A model generated the notes under the pieces. The model had not been told where the DNA came from. It worked only from the letters and a program-made list of their open reading frames with translations, and ran no database searches. From NCBI RefSeq assembly GCF_000835495.1, contig NW_015622543.1, positions 1,286,239 to 1,350,238 of the forward strand: a stretch of 64,000 nt of DNA, read 5' to 3'. Position numbers and translations under genes: made by a program. Source of the stretch: Cladophialophora immunda (lineage: Eukaryota; Ascomycota; Eurotiomycetes; Chaetothyriales; Herpotrichiellaceae). Below, one piece after another: positions 21,233-31,600 of this stretch (position 1 is its first letter; each line of letters starts with the position of its first letter).

Positions 21233-22069
21233 ATGTCTCCGTTGAATCTCAACACAGTCCTCAAACCACCGCACGTTACCTTCGACTCGCGCGGGCCGTA
21301 CCACCGCTCATCCATCCGCTCGGTGTTCGACTTCTTGGGCGCCGGGGAGCTGGACACGGTGTTCAACCAGAAACATCATCGCCGCCACAGCCAGGGCCAC
21401 TCGGTCTACGAGGAGGACGTCGTCTTCCCGAACTTCACTGTCAGAGAAACGGCCGAGGCATACTTTCTAGAAGGCGACTTCCCAGGCATCCACAACCCGA
21501 ACGACATCAGGATCGAGCGCCTGGGCTCCCAGGGCCTGCTGGTCGAGGCACAGGCGCCGGAACTCGATCTGTACCACGAATGGGGCAATGTCTGGGGCAT
21601 CCGGCCGGAGAAGGAGGCGCGGGTGGAAAGAGGCGCCAGCCAGGCCACCGCCGAGGGTGGACCGGGGAGTGCGAAACCCCGGGGCGTCGACACGAGCACT
21701 CGCTCCCCGGACCACGAGCACGAACACGGTCATAAACACGAACACGCCCAGACCGGCGACGGCGACGGCGAAAACCCACACGGCGACAACGAGGGCAAAA
21801 CCGGCGGCGAAAAGGGCAGCGAGCCCGCGAAACCCCACAAGCTGCACCGCAGGGAATCGTCCTCGCACGCCGAGGACGACGAGCCCATGGCGACGACGCT
21901 GCTGTCGGAACGGCACGCGGGCCGGTTCCTGCGGTCCTTCACCTTCCCGCACACGGTGGACCTGGACCGGATGAAGGCGCGGCTCAAGGACGGGGTGCTG
22001 CGGATCGCGCTGCCCAAGGCGTCGGTCCGCGAGAGGGGGTCGAGCTACAAGGTTGAATATGGCGGGTGA
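21233..22069 (+). CDS. Small heat-shock protein (Hsp20/HSP30-like) with split alpha-crystallin domain
   Basis: Cytosolic ATP-independent chaperone, 278 residues, single exon. The first half of the alpha-crystallin domain (about 62-125: FTVRETAEAYFLEGDFPGI) and the second half (about 222-275: RFLRSFTFPHTVDLDRMKAR then LKDGVLRIALPK) flank a hydrophilic insert of about 95 residues. Fungal HSP30-type proteins are known for an insert at this place. This one carries an unusual His/Glu/Asp/Gly-rich block (HEHEHGHKHEH). The conserved A-x-x-x-n-G-v-L box is present as ARLKDGVLRIALP. A TATAAATA box lies 97 bp upstream. Confidence 0.9.
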   Translation: MSPLNLNTVLKPPHVTFDSRGPYHRSSIRSVFDFLGAGELDTVFNQKHHRRHSQGHSVYEEDVVFPNFTVRETAEAYFLEGDFPGIHNPNDIRIERLGSQGLLVEAQAPELDLYHEWGNVWGIRPEKEARVERGASQATAEGGPGSAKPRGVDTSTRSPDHEHEHGHKHEHAQTGDGDGENPHGDNEGKTGGEKGSEPAKPHKLHRRESSSHAEDDEPMATTLLSERHAGRFLRSFTFPHTVDLDRMKARLKDGVLRIALPKASVRERGSSYKVEYGG

Positions 22070-22584
22070 GGTGAGGTGAGATGAGGTGCTGTCGCTCTTA
22101 AGTTTTCATAGGACATGTACCCAGCTGGATCTTCGGGAGCAAGGAGTTGAATCTGGCTCGCGCGGTCAGCCCACGGAGCTGCTCGGGAGTGCTCTGCACG
22201 CTCAACGAGACTCACCTTTAAAAGCTGGGCTTGACCTAGCGTCGGACGGTCGAATAGTCAAATAACCCCTCAAGTTGTAATGTAGCCATTTCATCCCATC
22301 AGGCCTGTAGCCTCACTGTGCGTTGCCCGTCTCCTGGGGCTTCCTGGACGAGCACTACTTGACACCCATATAGATCTTGGAAGACAACGCAACTTTTCAG
22401 CCTCGAATCTCCGATCCAGTCAGGGCCACCACCAGGTTTGAACCAGCGATAGGGGGTCTGACTTATGTTGCTCGCCGTCGAAGAAGAGAGGTATGATGGT
22501 CATCACTTTTAAGGATTCACAGACACAAAACCCTTACTTTGGAGTTTGCACGTTATTCTTTTTTTCTGCAATGTCGCACCCCTT
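22070..22584. other. Intergenic region between convergent genes
   Basis: The sHSP gene and the transcription factor gene converge here, so only 3' flanks are expected. No coding or RNA signal was seen; a GGTTTGAACC block near 22434 resembles a tRNA B-box but lacks a matching A-box. Confidence 0.5.
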
Positions 22585-24331
22585 CTACCCGGCACCGGAC
22601 ATCACCTCCTCCCAAAACGACCTGACCTGCTGGTAAAACGCCTTTTCAGACCAGACGAACTGCCTGAGAACGTCGACTAAATCGGGCCAAGAAGCAGTCA
22701 GGTCGCCACATTCTGACGCATATTCCTGCCGCAAGAGGCCGACATAGCCCGACCGGACGGCGCCGGCGGGAGCGAACGCGCCTCCGATATACAAAGTCCA
22801 CGCCAGCAGGTCGCCATGGCCGTCCCAGAGTGACTTGTCGTGTTGTTCTTGCTGCTGCAATTTCTGCAGGAGCTGCGCGGAGATCCACGGCTAACGGGGG
22901 CGCACTCACATGTCAGCTCATATACGGCCGCCGCTCTGGCTAGGTGGTGCTACTTACTGGGATCACGGACAACCGCCAGATCTTGCAGCAGAGCATCGAC
23001 GCAGCCAAATACACTGCCCAGCGACAGCATTCCTGAACGAACGGCAGCGTCGGAAGGCCCACCAGCTTGGACTGCACCCACGCCTGCTGATTGTCCACGT
23101 GCATCATGGATATCGTGTCCTCGTACGCGAAGAACGCCGAGTCCCGACAACATTGCATCGCGTGTATGTCGACGAGGACCTCTAAAAACTCCTCGGGGAA
23201 TAGCTGTGCCTTTCTCTGGAATCCTGGAGACAGGACAAAGATGTCCGGTGGAAATATATCTCTCTCCCACCGCAGCTCGTGGAACGTATTATGGGTCACG
23301 ATGCGTTCCGAGGCGGTCAGGATGTGTGCGTACAGGTCCTGCCTATTCGATTTTCCATCAGCCCAAAAGGCGAGGAGCAAGCAGAAAGAGAAGATGGATT
23401 CGTTGCTCACCAGAAGATGGCACGCTTGATGCCGTCAGTCAGGTATACTTGGCCTATCTTTGAGGATTCAAGCAGACGGTGGATGGCTTTCAGATGGATT
23501 TCGACTTGCGCTCGCATCCCCAGGCGCGTCTGAATACGCGAGGTTAGCGTATGCGCAGCGGAAAAGGGGCATTTGGGTTGTCACACCTCGATACCGGCGA
23601 GGAGAAGAATGGCACCCATTGTCGAGACGGTGGTAGTAGGATCAGACACGCTGATCCTCTCGCGGATGGCCCTGATCGTCTCGCCCTGGTATTGGAGGTA
23701 CTCGTGATCAAGCACGTTTTTGGTCGCGGCGAAGGTCGCTGTGAGAAGGACCGCGTTCAAGAGGGCCGGGTCGTCCACCCCTGTGCGGAAGACGGAGCGG
23801 AAATTCTGAAGAGCAACTTCGTCCCCAAGGCTGAAGACGGGCTCAAGAGCTTGCTTTGCTTCGTCTGCGTTCCACGTGAGAATCGGCGTAGAAAATCTGG
23901 GTGCGACTACGTCAAAGGACCTACCAGATCTGAGGAGGGACTTTAACCTTGAAAGACTGGCCTCACCGTCCTCCGAGGGACTGTGGATTACGCCGAGGGT
24001 CGAAAGGGGTGAAGAGGCCAATGCTCGAGTCTGTGTCGCCTTCTCTCGGGTATGTGAGGGGTCGGGGTTGGAAGGAGCGGAACGAAAATGCTGGCTCCGG
24101 GATCTCTCGTCCCTTCTTTTACTCTGGAGAGCCTGCCTGACGGCGTGTGACCGGATAGATCGCCTCAGCTCGCGGTCCTTGGACTCTTCGGGGTCTTGTA
24201 TGGTAACGAAGCGAAAGGATTGATCTGTGATATGTGTTGGCGAGAGACAGTGAGGGCTACTGGCGCTGAGACCGTCACTTACCTGCGCTCTGACCAGTGC
24301 TATCCGTTGGGCCTGAACCACCTGGCTCCAT
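22585..24331 (-). CDS. Fungal-specific transcription factor domain protein without zinc cluster
   Basis: Five exons: 24331-24283, 24224-23587, 23529-23411, 23342-22958, 22890-22585; 498 residues. All introns are GT-AG and keep frame, which also fixes the start at ATG 24331 (MEPGGSGPTDSTGQ). The N-terminus has the typical FRFVTIQDP...RRSIRSHAVRQ segment of a large group of ascomycete regulators that lack the Zn2Cys6 motif, followed by a basic Arg/Lys region and the long helical fungal-specific domain (LLLAGIETRLG, then FWQDLYAHILTASER). No DNA-binding domain is visible. It may regulate neighbouring metabolic genes; this rests on proximity alone. Confidence 0.85.
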
Positions 24332-25089
24332 GTTTGTTTTTCCCAGCGATTGGCTTTATGACCGGCGCCTCTGAAGCAATGGCTCACGGCAAGCAACACA
24401 TATCTTTAAGTGGAAAGAAGTTGAGATCTTTCCTAAAACGCGTGATGTGTCAGCTGGTTGCCGAGCTTCTTACATGGCGGACCCGACGTCATCGATGGTG
24501 TGGCTGGTGGTGGGTGTCGATATAAGTTCAAGTTACTAAGCGCGACTAAATGGTCCACAAGGCTCTGCCGCTTCGCCAGCTACGTGATAGCCCCCGAGCA
24601 CGAAACGAGACAAGTCCACTATTGACCCAGCAATATTAACCTCTAGAGTACTCAAGTAAAAGAGGCGAGTATTACCACTCACACAGCCGCCGGTCGGCCA
24701 AGACGAAACTATGAGTTCGTATACTATCTACGCCATAGTTGCTGACTACGAAGAATCTGGGAGCAAGATCCACTGCCTGGAAATGGGCCTACCTTTGTTT
24801 AGAGTCATGTTGAGGAGCAGTTGCTCGTCAGCAGGGGAAAGACGGCGAGACAGCCACTAACGCGGCAAGCACATCGGTGTCAAGCATGAGTAACTACGGT
24901 AAGGAGGGCACGGATAGAGTGAGTCTGTGCAAATGCCGAGTTCTATATAATCGGGGTATCTGGCTCCCTCAATCTCTTCATACACCGTGACATTCAACGC
25001 CAGACCGACTAACAGCACAAGCATACCTCCGTCCACTCTCCTAGCTCTAACCTGCGTCGCCCTCCAAATCGAAGAGAGACCGCTTCACC
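24332..25089. promoter_or_regulatory. Divergent upstream region of transcription factor and OYE genes
   Basis: The regulator and the Old Yellow Enzyme gene diverge from this 758-bp stretch. TATATAA at 24944-24950 lies about 140 bp upstream of the OYE start. Nothing coding was supported. Confidence 0.5.
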
Positions 25090-26190
25090 ATGGCCGAATC
25101 ACGTCTATTCACACCAATGAAGATTGGGAATATCGAAATCAAACATCGCATTGTGATGCCTGCTGTGAGCCGAATGCGAGCCACCGACGACCATGTGCCG
25201 ACAGACATGATGCTGGAATACTACTCCCAGCGGGCCGCCATGCCGGGCACGCTCATCATCACGGAGGCCAACCTCCTCTCTGCAGAGCATAGTGGCTATA
25301 CGAACGCGCCAGGGATCTGGAGGCCCGAACAGATCACGGCCTGGAAGAAAATCACAGACGAGATCCACCGCAAAGGGAGCTTCATGTTCCTCCAAGTCAT
25401 GGGCATGGGCCGCATGGCCGATCCATCCGAAGCTCAGAAAGAGGGTTTCACCATCGTCGGAGCAAGCGCCATTCCGTGGACGGAAGGCGCTGATATCCCC
25501 CGGGAAATGACCGTCGAGGACATCAAGCGAACAGTCCAACAGTTTGGCCAAGCCGCGAAGAACGCCATCGAAGCAGGGTTTGACGGCATTGAGCTGCTGG
25601 CCGGCAATGGAATGCTCGTGGAACAATTCCTCCAAGATGTCACCAACCACCGGGACGATGAGTATGGTGGCAGCATCGAAAACAGGTCCCGATTCGCGGT
25701 CGAAGTGCTCCAAGCCATGGTGGACGCCGTCGGCGCTCAACGGGTCTCAATGCGCCTGAGTCCCTGGAGCAAGTACCTCAACATGGGCATGGAAGACCCG
25801 AAGCCACAGTACTCGCACCTCGTCAGGAAAGCCAACGAGCTGAACCTTGCCTACCTGCATGTGATCGAGTCGCGCATCAAGGGTGGTGACGACGTCGTGA
25901 GCTCGGACAAACTCGACTTTGCCTACCGCCTGTGGAACGGCCCCGTTCTCCTCGCCGGTGGGTACAACGGCGACTTGGCCCGCAGGCTGGTGGACAAGGA
26001 GTATCCGGAGCGGGATTTCGCCGTCAGTTTTGGACGCCATTTCGTCGCAAATCCGGACTTGGTGTTCAGGATCAAGGAAAACATACCGTTGAACGCGTAT
26101 GACAGGGCTTACTTCTACACCCTCAAAGAGCCGAAAGGATATCTTGATTACCCGTTCAGTGAGGAGTATTTAGCTACGGTGAAAGCATAA
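25090..26190 (+). CDS. Old Yellow Enzyme family FMN oxidoreductase, atypical active site
   Basis: NADH:flavin oxidoreductase (OYE) TIM barrel, 366 residues, single exon. The N-terminal LFTPMKIGNIEIKHRIVMP and the DEYGGSIENRSRF signature are typical. In classical OYEs the substrate-binding pair sits in HGANGY; here the segment is LLAGNGML, so His is replaced by Leu170 and the proton-donor Tyr by Met175, while Asn173 stays. The usual QLWHxGR is QVMGMGR. FMN-binding Gln102 remains. It may therefore use another acid or substrate class, or not reduce enones at all. A C-terminal SFGRHFVANPDLV phosphate-binding loop is intact. Confidence 0.9.
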   Translation: MAESRLFTPMKIGNIEIKHRIVMPAVSRMRATDDHVPTDMMLEYYSQRAAMPGTLIITEANLLSAEHSGYTNAPGIWRPEQITAWKKITDEIHRKGSFMFLQVMGMGRMADPSEAQKEGFTIVGASAIPWTEGADIPREMTVEDIKRTVQQFGQAAKNAIEAGFDGIELLAGNGMLVEQFLQDVTNHRDDEYGGSIENRSRFAVEVLQAMVDAVGAQRVSMRLSPWSKYLNMGMEDPKPQYSHLVRKANELNLAYLHVIESRIKGGDDVVSSDKLDFAYRLWNGPVLLAGGYNGDLARRLVDKEYPERDFAVSFGRHFVANPDLVFRIKENIPLNAYDRAYFYTLKEPKGYLDYPFSEEYLATVKA

Positions 26191-26828
26191 AGTCTGCTGT
26201 ACTATTCTTTAGATAGGGAGTTTAGAATCCAATTACAAGACATGCAATAAATTTCTTCTTGGCCACCAAAACTCGACCTGAGACAACTTGTCATCTAAGC
26301 TGAGGTTGAAAAACAGACTTCCGCATGCTACACTTGCCACATACCACTTCTTGTCGTTAACCGTGCACATTGTTCGTTCTAGGCAAGACCATTGCTGATA
26401 AAGGGGACTCGTTGGTGTAGGTGGACATATTTCATAATCACTCCACGGACCTGGATGGAGAAGATGCTGCATGTGAAAACGCAAAGATCCAGCTTCTTCC
26501 CTTGCAGATTCGAGGGCACCAAGGGTACCTCCTGACATCGCCTTCTTATGCGGGTGCCTCTCTGCCACTGCCACCTCTCTCCACCATGGCCGTGTCAGGC
26601 AGGGGAACGGCTGACTGAAATGGTTCCCCGAACACTGCCTTAGGCATTAATTACACTAGTTACGAGAAGCCTTGGGCCTAGCACACGAGTGAGACCTAAT
26701 TTATATTGACTTGAAACTATTACACATCTTGACTTAGATTCTTAGCATGCTTTTTTCGATTTTCCAAGGCTCTGCACATGCGGCTATATTTTGTGCAACG
26801 GGACAGCTCGGGCCAGCAGCTTGGAGGA
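26191..26828. other. Intergenic region between convergent genes
   Basis: Holds the 3' flanks of the OYE and ICL/PEP-mutase genes. A minus-strand frame of about 100 codons from an internal ATG (ending at 26233) is open but has no recognisable similarity, so I do not call it a gene. Confidence 0.5.
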
Positions 26829-27611
26829 CTACATGCGGGCCTGTTCCAGCAAATGCTTCGCTTGCCGCTCGTACTCGGCCATGGCAAGAAACGTGATCGT
26901 CGGGCCGACACTGATGCGCGCGACTCCCATCTCCGCCAGCTCCGCGACGGTCAACCCGCCGGTCCACTTCAGGGAGACGTTCAGGCGGCCGTCAAACGCC
27001 TTGACCAGCTGCGCGACCTCCGCCTTGCTGACGCCGCGCTTGCCGCCTCCCCACACGAACACGGTCGTGGCCCCGGCGGCGAGGTACTTGCGGCCGCGTT
27101 CGACGGCCTCGGCCATCCCGCCGCCCTGGACCAGCGTGTCGCACCGGGCGTTGACCACGAAGTCCGGGAGGCCCTGCTTCACGCCGACGGCGACGGCGGC
27201 CTTGACGCGCGCGGCCGCCTCGTCGGGCGAGTAGAACCGCCGGTTCTCCTTGTCGTAGTCCTCGAGGTTGATCCCCACCGCGCCGGCGTCGATGGCCCCG
27301 CGCACCGCCTCTTCGAGCCGCTCGCCGTACCCGTCCTGCAGGTCGACCGTGAGGGGCTTGTCGTGCTCCGCGGCCACCCTGCCGATCAGCCGCGCGGCGG
27401 CGAGGTTCTGCTCCAGCGTCAAGTCGTCATCGGTCGTGCCTGCCGCGAGGGCCACGGCGTACGACGCGGTCGCGAGAGCGTGGCAGGATGGGAGAGGCGC
27501 CACCGCCCTGGCCGAGAGGACGTCGTACACGTTGGCCAGGACGAGAGGTCGGCCTGGGCGATGCAGGCCGCGAAACGACTTTGCCAATTCACTGAGCCCC
27601 TTGGGTGCCAT
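26829..27611 (-). CDS. Isocitrate lyase/PEP mutase superfamily protein
   Basis: Single-exon protein of 260 residues. I prefer ATG 27611 (MAPKGLSELAKSFRGL), since the 11 extra upstream codons look non-conserved. The TIM-barrel landmarks are NVYDVLSARAV, the Mg-binding acidic strands (LTVDLQDGYGE and VGINLEDYDKE), VVNARCD and the final GVARISVGP. The superfamily includes lyases and mutases acting on 2-oxo/2-hydroxy acids and phosphonates. The lyase loop signature K-K/R-C-G-H, expected after the LED strand, is absent (it reads NRRFYSPDEAAAR). A simple isocitrate or 2-methylisocitrate lyase is therefore unlikely. Its true reaction is unknown. Confidence 0.88.
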   Translation of the reverse strand: MAPKGLSELAKSFRGLHRPGRPLVLANVYDVLSARAVAPLPSCHALATASYAVALAAGTTDDDLTLEQNLAAARLIGRVAAEHDKPLTVDLQDGYGERLEEAVRGAIDAGAVGINLEDYDKENRRFYSPDEAAARVKAAVAVGVKQGLPDFVVNARCDTLVQGGGMAEAVERGRKYLAAGATTVFVWGGGKRGVSKAEVAQLVKAFDGRLNVSLKWTGGLTVAELAEMGVARISVGPTITFLAMAEYERQAKHLLEQARM

Positions 27612-28943
27612 TTCTTTGTGTTTAATAAAGCACTGGCTTGACACCAGAAGGACACTGCTGGAAGAAAAGAAGAAACTAGTTCTCTGTCGGTCTGCGTATC
27701 TGCTGTTTGTCTGTAGTTTGCTGGCCTCACAAAAGCAAAAGCCAACTAGCAGTATTTATTTCCACCAGAGCGCTTCGAGGACGATTACACCGAGTGCATC
27801 AGCCTTGACGCCATACCGGTGCTGTGCTTTGAAAGCAGCGAGTATAGTAATTGTGGTCCTGGAGCCGGGAGGTATTATCAACTGCGCCTTTCCTGATTCA
27901 AACAAATCTCGTTTCCGAATTCGGCAAGATCTCGAGGTGGCTTCATATTATTAATAATGGTGGGACCATTCCCACCAGAGCACTAGCGCATCCTCGCAGT
28001 ACTCACTCATACGTACCTGGCGAGTTGGCCGCACGGGCGGAGCACTTGCTTACAGTTACAGTTGACAGTGTCGTAGGACACGCAGAAATGTGCCTGGCTA
28101 GTCTCTGAATCTAGAGCGGGCAAGTCTTCGCAGACGACCCTCATATCTCTCCACATCGGGAGTTCCTGCAAACTCCGAATTGATGGAGACGTTGAACAGA
28201 CGAAGAGAGCTTCTCCTTTTTGACATGGCGTGATGATCCTCACATGCCTTGGTAACTTGACCTCACATATACGTAGTACGCTGAGAGATATTCACATAGC
28301 AGGGTTGAGAATCTAGTTTTGTCGCCGCCCAAAAGTCCTTCCTTGGACCAGTCACCCTTCGCACCCTTCGCACCGCCACCCCCGCCACGACCCTGGCCAA
28401 ACTAGAGGGTTAATTGGCGCGCTTTCTCGACAACAAGTCCGAGGGGTGTAAGTTGGGTGGACGCACCTCGCATAAGCCAGATGAATCCACTCCAGTTCGG
28501 ATGTAGCGGGTCAGTGGCCGAAGCGTACGTTATACATTTGCTCCACTCGATGAATGAAGCTGGCCTACATAATCGCTAACCCCATCCTGCTGCGCCCACG
28601 TGCGATGACTTATCAACACGCTTCGTTGAATCTAAGGTAAATTCTTGTCTAGTTATATTACGAATTGACTTTCTAAAACGTCCTGGTAGAAACATGCATG
28701 CGTGTGCGCCTGCTTCAGGGATGTTGTCCAGCAAAACTCCACCTGCCACCAGCCAAAACCATCCTGCAACGATAGTGTCTTTTTTTCGAGTGATTTCCTT
28801 ACCCAACTCCCTTGAGAGCTTCCCGACCAAGTGGGACGCCGCAATAAATTTCTAAATCTGTTGTCCAAGTCCTTTCATACCTTGCTCCCCTCTTCTAAGA
28901 TTTGTCCACTGGTCACCGACCAAGCATTAGTTCAATTTGTGAC
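27612..28943. other. Intergenic region, no supported gene
   Basis: About 1.3 kb of mixed, partly AT-rich sequence between the ICL-family gene's promoter and the MFS gene's 3' end. Only short open frames. A tandem CGCACCCTTCGCACC-like block lies at about 28357-28374. Confidence 0.5.
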
Positions 28944-30653
28944 TCAGGCCTGCGCAAAGCTCGAGCGAGCCCGCAGTCTCGCGCCGTAATAGTACAAGCC
29001 AAACATGCCGAAGATGCCCAAGACGCTGATGGAGGCCAGGACGGTGACGCCCTTGTCGACGCCGAGGTTGACGAACAAGGGCCGGGCGAAGAGGACGCTG
29101 CCGGCGGCGAAGGAGGATCGGGACAGGTCGTTCGCGGCGAACAGGGACGCCGCGTACTGGGGGTACGAGAGCGGCACGTAGACGAAGATGCTCTGCAGGA
29201 TGAAGAAGGTGCCGAAGACGAAGAGGACGATGCCCAGGATGGGCACCGTCCAGTGGACGTCCGGGCGCGCGGTCCAGGCGAAGATGAAGAGGCCGATGGG
29301 GAAGAAGAACGAGCCGAAGATGCCCGGGACGAGCCGGTGCTCCTGTTCGCGCAGGCCGTTCTTCTGATTGTCCGGGATCATGTACCACCGCAAGTAGGCA
29401 AAGTACGTAAGCAGCCCTATCGTTGCGCCGATCTGGCACGGTACAAACGCGACTCCCGTCTCCCCCAGGTTGAAGCCGTACATCACCGGGAAGACCAATG
29501 GAAAGACCTCGAAGAAGGTGAAGTACGTGGCGTAGAACAGCGCGGTGTACAGATTGGCGAAGAAGATGGCCGGGTCTTTGATCATGATCTCAACCGGTTT
29601 GATCAGGGCGTGGACGGCAATGCTGCGCGCTGTGAGATTCCTCTGGTCGATCTCGCTTTGAGACTGGAACATCGGGGACCCGGTGAGCTTCCTCAGCCGC
29701 TGTGCACGCCGTAGGAGGATGTTCGCCGCCGAGGTTTCGGGCAGGAAGAAGAAGAGGACGATAACCACGGGCGCCGTCATCCAGACCATCTCCCAAAGAC
29801 CCCAATGCCAGTTTTCGGCGCTGACGGCGAAGCCACTCAACAGCGGTCCCAGTGCAGGCCCTCCCCACGCAGACCAGACCCACCACCCCAAAGCATAGGG
29901 GAAATACATGATGGAGTAGACGTCTCCGAACGAGGCGCCAGCATTTGCCACGGCCGGACTTCCAAAGAAGCCCTGCAAGAACCGCAAGACCAACAAGGCT
30001 GCAAAGCTGTTCGTCACGGCTGTTGGGACGGAAATGATGAAGAAAAGGATAAAAGTGATGATATAGATCGAGTTGCGCCCGATGATGGGAATTTCCGTCA
30101 GTGGCGCGAACAGCAGCGGTCCGACACCATAAGCCAGCACGTAAAGCGATAAAGGGAGACTGGCTGCTGTGTGTCCGACTCCAAACTGCTTCATGACACC
30201 TTCTTCGCTCGCCGCGTAGATGGCTGAACCAATATAGACGACCCAAGTGTAGAGGCAGAGGAGAAAGATGATAAAGGACTTTTTCCTGCTGCTCCAGTTT
30301 AGCGGGTTGTCTTGGTCGTCCGTGGTGTACCAATCCACCAGGATGATGCCGTCGTTGGTCTGCTTGGGCGCGATGGACAGGGACTTTGTCCTTTCAATCT
30401 CAAGTTGTCGTTCGATGTCGAAACGCTCGTAACTGTACGGGAGACTCTCCGCTCTGCTTGGGATATGGGAGAGGTGAATGTCTTTCTCGATTTCTAACTC
30501 ATTCGCGTCGCCATCCTTCCCCTTTCCAAGGAGTGATTGATATTGTGGGGGAAGTTGAAAGTCTGGTCTGTCTTCCGGGTATTGAAACAGGCGATTCCCA
30601 GAGGCCCATCTCATGAGCTGTCCAAAGGCAGCTTCGCGCATCAGCTCCGACAT
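28944..30653 (-). CDS. MFS drug:H+ antiporter (DHA1-type multidrug/polyamine exporter)
   Basis: Intronless, 569 residues. A hydrophilic N-terminus of about 130 residues ends in the DHA1 motif VDWYTTDDQDNPLNW, followed by about twelve membrane segments. Visible signatures are the PLSLYVLAYGVGPLLFAPLT block in TM2/loop, the FLQGFFGSPAVANAG segment of TM4, and GGPALGPLLSGF, the antiporter motif C (gxxxGPxxGG-like) in TM5. The branch includes fungal fluconazole, benomyl, cycloheximide and polyamine exporters. It would expel hydrophobic compounds or pathway products. A TATAAATA lies at 30829-30822 on its strand, about 170 bp before the start. Confidence 0.92.
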   Translation of the reverse strand: MSELMREAAFGQLMRWASGNRLFQYPEDRPDFQLPPQYQSLLGKGKDGDANELEIEKDIHLSHIPSRAESLPYSYERFDIERQLEIERTKSLSIAPKQTNDGIILVDWYTTDDQDNPLNWSSRKKSFIIFLLCLYTWVVYIGSAIYAASEEGVMKQFGVGHTAASLPLSLYVLAYGVGPLLFAPLTEIPIIGRNSIYIITFILFFIISVPTAVTNSFAALLVLRFLQGFFGSPAVANAGASFGDVYSIMYFPYALGWWVWSAWGGPALGPLLSGFAVSAENWHWGLWEMVWMTAPVVIVLFFFLPETSAANILLRRAQRLRKLTGSPMFQSQSEIDQRNLTARSIAVHALIKPVEIMIKDPAIFFANLYTALFYATYFTFFEVFPLVFPVMYGFNLGETGVAFVPCQIGATIGLLTYFAYLRWYMIPDNQKNGLREQEHRLVPGIFGSFFFPIGLFIFAWTARPDVHWTVPILGIVLFVFGTFFILQSIFVYVPLSYPQYAASLFAANDLSRSSFAAGSVLFARPLFVNLGVDKGVTVLASISVLGIFGMFGLYYYGARLRARSSFAQA

Positions 30654-31600
30654 GATGGACTTGTTGGCGTCTGGTCGTAAGTATCAGGTGAATGAGAGGT
30701 CTGGGAATTTGATATCTGCTATTCCTGTCTGGGTTTCTTGCTGAAATTCTGTCGAGGATGAGGAGTGAGGAGGTGCTGCCTTGGTACATAGCTGGATATC
30801 TCGTGTCCAGGCTTCTCGAAGTATTTATAAGGATCGTCCCCAGCACCTGCTCTCATTGATACTGGCGGCCCGATGAGACCCATCTGCGGAAGCATTACTT
30901 ACGTAGAAAGGGGCCTGGATGCTTGATAATTCTGTAGGGTGATTATTCAGAAGATATCCATTGACGCAGAACAAGGAACGCCCTCATGTTGTCTGCGGCG
31001 CTGGACGGCAGGTCGCCGGCACTGTGAAACCGAGTGGAGGGGATTGGAAATCTGTTCAGGAGGATGCCGTCTCGATTGTTTCCAAGCTCAGGGCTTTCAA
31101 ATCCGCTCATTTGTTCGCGGCAGCCACAGCGGTAGGTAGTGCAAACGGTAAAACATAGATAGTTTGCATGCACGGCACTCCTCAGGTACGTCATCATCTC
31201 TTGCTGGCAGACGCATAGAAGGTGAATTCTCATGATGAAAAGCCATCGAGGTCTAGCCTGACGGCTATGTGGACTGAAGAGCATTCGGGCTCCACAGTTG
31301 ATCGTCTTGCCCAATCCGGCGAAATTTCGTTTCCCTATTTGGCAAAATCTTTAGCGGAGAGTATCCAGTAATAGTGACTAAGCACCCACAAGTGAACATG
31401 CAGGAAACATTGCCAATGGGTGGGTTGAAGACTAGGACCATCTTTAGGTAAACCCTGGGTCGTTATACCAATACAGATTGAATCCCCTTGTATGGTCCAT
31501 CTATGCGAACTTCGTTGCTGAACAGGAGGCACTTTCGTTTGATCTATCGAATTGCACTCTCGACCGCCGCACCGTCCACCCCCTCCTTCACACCTCAGCG
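30654..31600. other. Divergent upstream region of MFS and 2EXR-like genes
   Basis: Both neighbours point away from this 0.95 kb. It includes the TATAAATA of the MFS gene (30822-30829). The frame of the gene to the right is open back to about 31478 but has no ATG before 31601. Confidence 0.5.

Noticed and set aside
22420..22460. Possible tRNA B-box (GGTTTGAACC)
   Set aside because: Near-palindrome only; flanking stems do not pair.
26778..27641. 287-codon plus-strand frame
   Set aside because: Antisense to the ICL/PEP-mutase gene; biased composition.
28902..29714. 270-codon plus-strand frame, very acidic
   Set aside because: Antisense to the hydrophobic C-terminal half of the DHA1 transporter; acidic residues result from reversed hydrophobic codons.
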